64,000 bases of DNA. It comes from Pseudomonas sp. TCU-HL1. Lineage in GTDB: Bacteria > Pseudomonadota > Gammaproteobacteria > Pseudomonadales > Pseudomonadaceae. Shown piece by piece: positions 63,453 through 64,000 of the stretch; within the stretch, counting starts at the first letter, position 1; the number at the start of each line of letters is the position of its first letter. The notes under the pieces are model-generated. The model saw only the letters and a program-made list of their open reading frames with translations, was not told the DNA's origin and ran no database searches. The stretch spans positions 4,836,001-4,900,000 of the forward strand of contig NZ_CP015992.1 of the NCBI RefSeq assembly GCF_001708505.1. The letters run 5' to 3'. The translations under genes were made by a program, and so were the position numbers.

Positions 63453-63965
63453 CTACCCCTGGGTGGCTTTTTCTCCTGCAGCTAGTCGGATCAATCCCTG
63501 AAGCGCCTCGGCGACGGTCTGCCGGCGCACGGCCAATCGATCCCCCGGAAAATGGCGGCGCACGGCCTCCACAGCACGTCCATTTCCCCAGGCGAGCCAG
63601 ACAGTACCCACCGGCTTCTCCGGCGAGCCGCCATCGGGTCCGGCGATACCACTGACGGCCACCGCAAAACGCGCACCGCTGCGCTCCTGGGCACCTCGCA
63701 CCATAGCCTCGACCACCTCGCGGCTGACCGCCCCAACCTTGGGGAAAAGCTCGGCCGGCACCGCCAGCTGTGAGGTCTTCTGCTGATTGGAATAGGTGAC
63801 GTAGCCCGTCTCGAACCAGGCCGAACTGCCTGGAATACGGGTGATGGCCTCGGCGATGCCACCTCCCGTGCAGGACTCGGCGGTGCTGACCAACTCACCG
63901 CGAGCCTTCAATTCTTCGCCCAGGCGGGCAGCCAGCAAAGTCAGCTCATCTTCGGTAACGGACAT
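63453..63965 (-). CDS. pncC: Nicotinamide-nucleotide amidase (PncC/CinA C-terminal type)
   Basis: This 170-aa stand-alone CinA C-terminal domain protein deamidates nicotinamide mononucleotide to nicotinate mononucleotide in NAD recycling. Family motifs include LVSTAESCTGGGIAEAI near the N-terminus, VAVSGIAGPDGGSPEKPVGTVWLAW in the middle, and VRRQTVAEALQGLI at the end. The ATG at 63965 is preferred to an in-frame GTG at 63971. It lies upstream of recA on the same strand, with mutS expected beyond the window edge. Confidence 0.92.
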   Translation of the reverse strand: MSVTEDELTLLAARLGEELKARGELVSTAESCTGGGIAEAITRIPGSSAWFETGYVTYSNQQKTSQLAVPAELFPKVGAVSREVVEAMVRGAQERSGARFAVAVSGIAGPDGGSPEKPVGTVWLAWGNGRAVEAVRRHFPGDRLAVRRQTVAEALQGLIRLAAGEKATQG

Positions 63966-64000
63966 GTGCACTCCGGGGTTAAAGCGGGCCAGCGGGATAC

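Overview
This window is a piece of a Pseudomonas chromosome. The evidence is the high G+C and strong GC-ending codon use, together with a set of recognisable Pseudomonas genes: gacS, an OprD-type porin, fpr/finR, recA-recX, and the alanyl-phosphatidylglycerol synthase and hydrolase pair. Gene order in 1-51 kb matches, from memory and without a database check, the P. aeruginosa segment from ruvA-ruvC-yebC-aspS down to kup-rimO, read in reverse. After about 51.2 kb the neighbours change to genes I recall from other parts of the P. aeruginosa map (rhlG-like, fpr-finR, dgkA-erdR, recX-recA). The strain is therefore probably a Pseudomonas outside P. aeruginosa itself but in or near that group. Nearly all of the window is core genome. 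I see no insertion sequence, prophage, CRISPR array or rRNA operon.

Layout. 1-3.6 kb (minus): aspS, yebC, ruvC, ruvA (cut by the window edge), for Asp-tRNA charging and Holliday-junction processing. 3.9-7.3 kb (plus): an SDR, a Dps-like ferritin, a GGDEF diguanylate cyclase, and a membrane protein fused to a cold-shock domain. 7.3-10.5 kb: slyX, a HIT protein, a 740-bp gap, an OprD-family porin and a hotdog thioesterase. 10.6-19.1 kb: proS, a lipoprotein, acylphosphatase, a thioredoxin-like lipoprotein, a protein with PilZ-like motifs, a YihY-family membrane protein, then arsC-like, wrbA and DUF2069. 19.1-22.6 kb (minus): DUF2066, CDP-alcohol phosphatidyltransferase, PerM and Hda. 22.8-25.7 kb (plus): purM, purN, DUF3108 and a Rof-like Rho inhibitor. 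25.8-31.9 kb (minus): cysM, rlmD, relA, mazG and DUF2058.

32.2-39.8 kb: an orphan piuC plus Sel1-repeat pair, a short stretch that looks like the start of a decayed response regulator beside a good Fur-box match, gacS, ldhA, two small genes and dinB. 40.0-42.9 kb: two tandem initiator tRNA genes, each with its own promoter and terminator, followed by a GAF-GAF-GGDEF(degenerate)-EAL protein. 43.1-49.6 kb: alanyl-phosphatidylglycerol synthase, its periplasmic hydrolase (VirJ/AcvB type), cytochrome b561 and Kup. 49.8-64 kb: rimO, DUF393, GST, rhlG-like, a 61-residue secreted peptide, TrmO, ABM, VOC, fpr/finR, dgkA, ErdR-type regulator, an EamA exporter, a DTW-domain tRNA enzyme, a secreted protein, a LOG-family protein, recX, recA (with a LexA box) and pncC.

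Several pieces point to envelope and stress control: GacS signalling, (p)ppGpp (relA with mazG), three candidate c-di-GMP proteins, lipid aminoacylation, SOS (recA) and Fpr/FinR redox control. I found no convincing wholly new multi-gene system. The best leads are the PilZ-like protein, the relic regulator with its Fur box, the cold-shock/membrane fusion and the tandem initiator tRNA unit.
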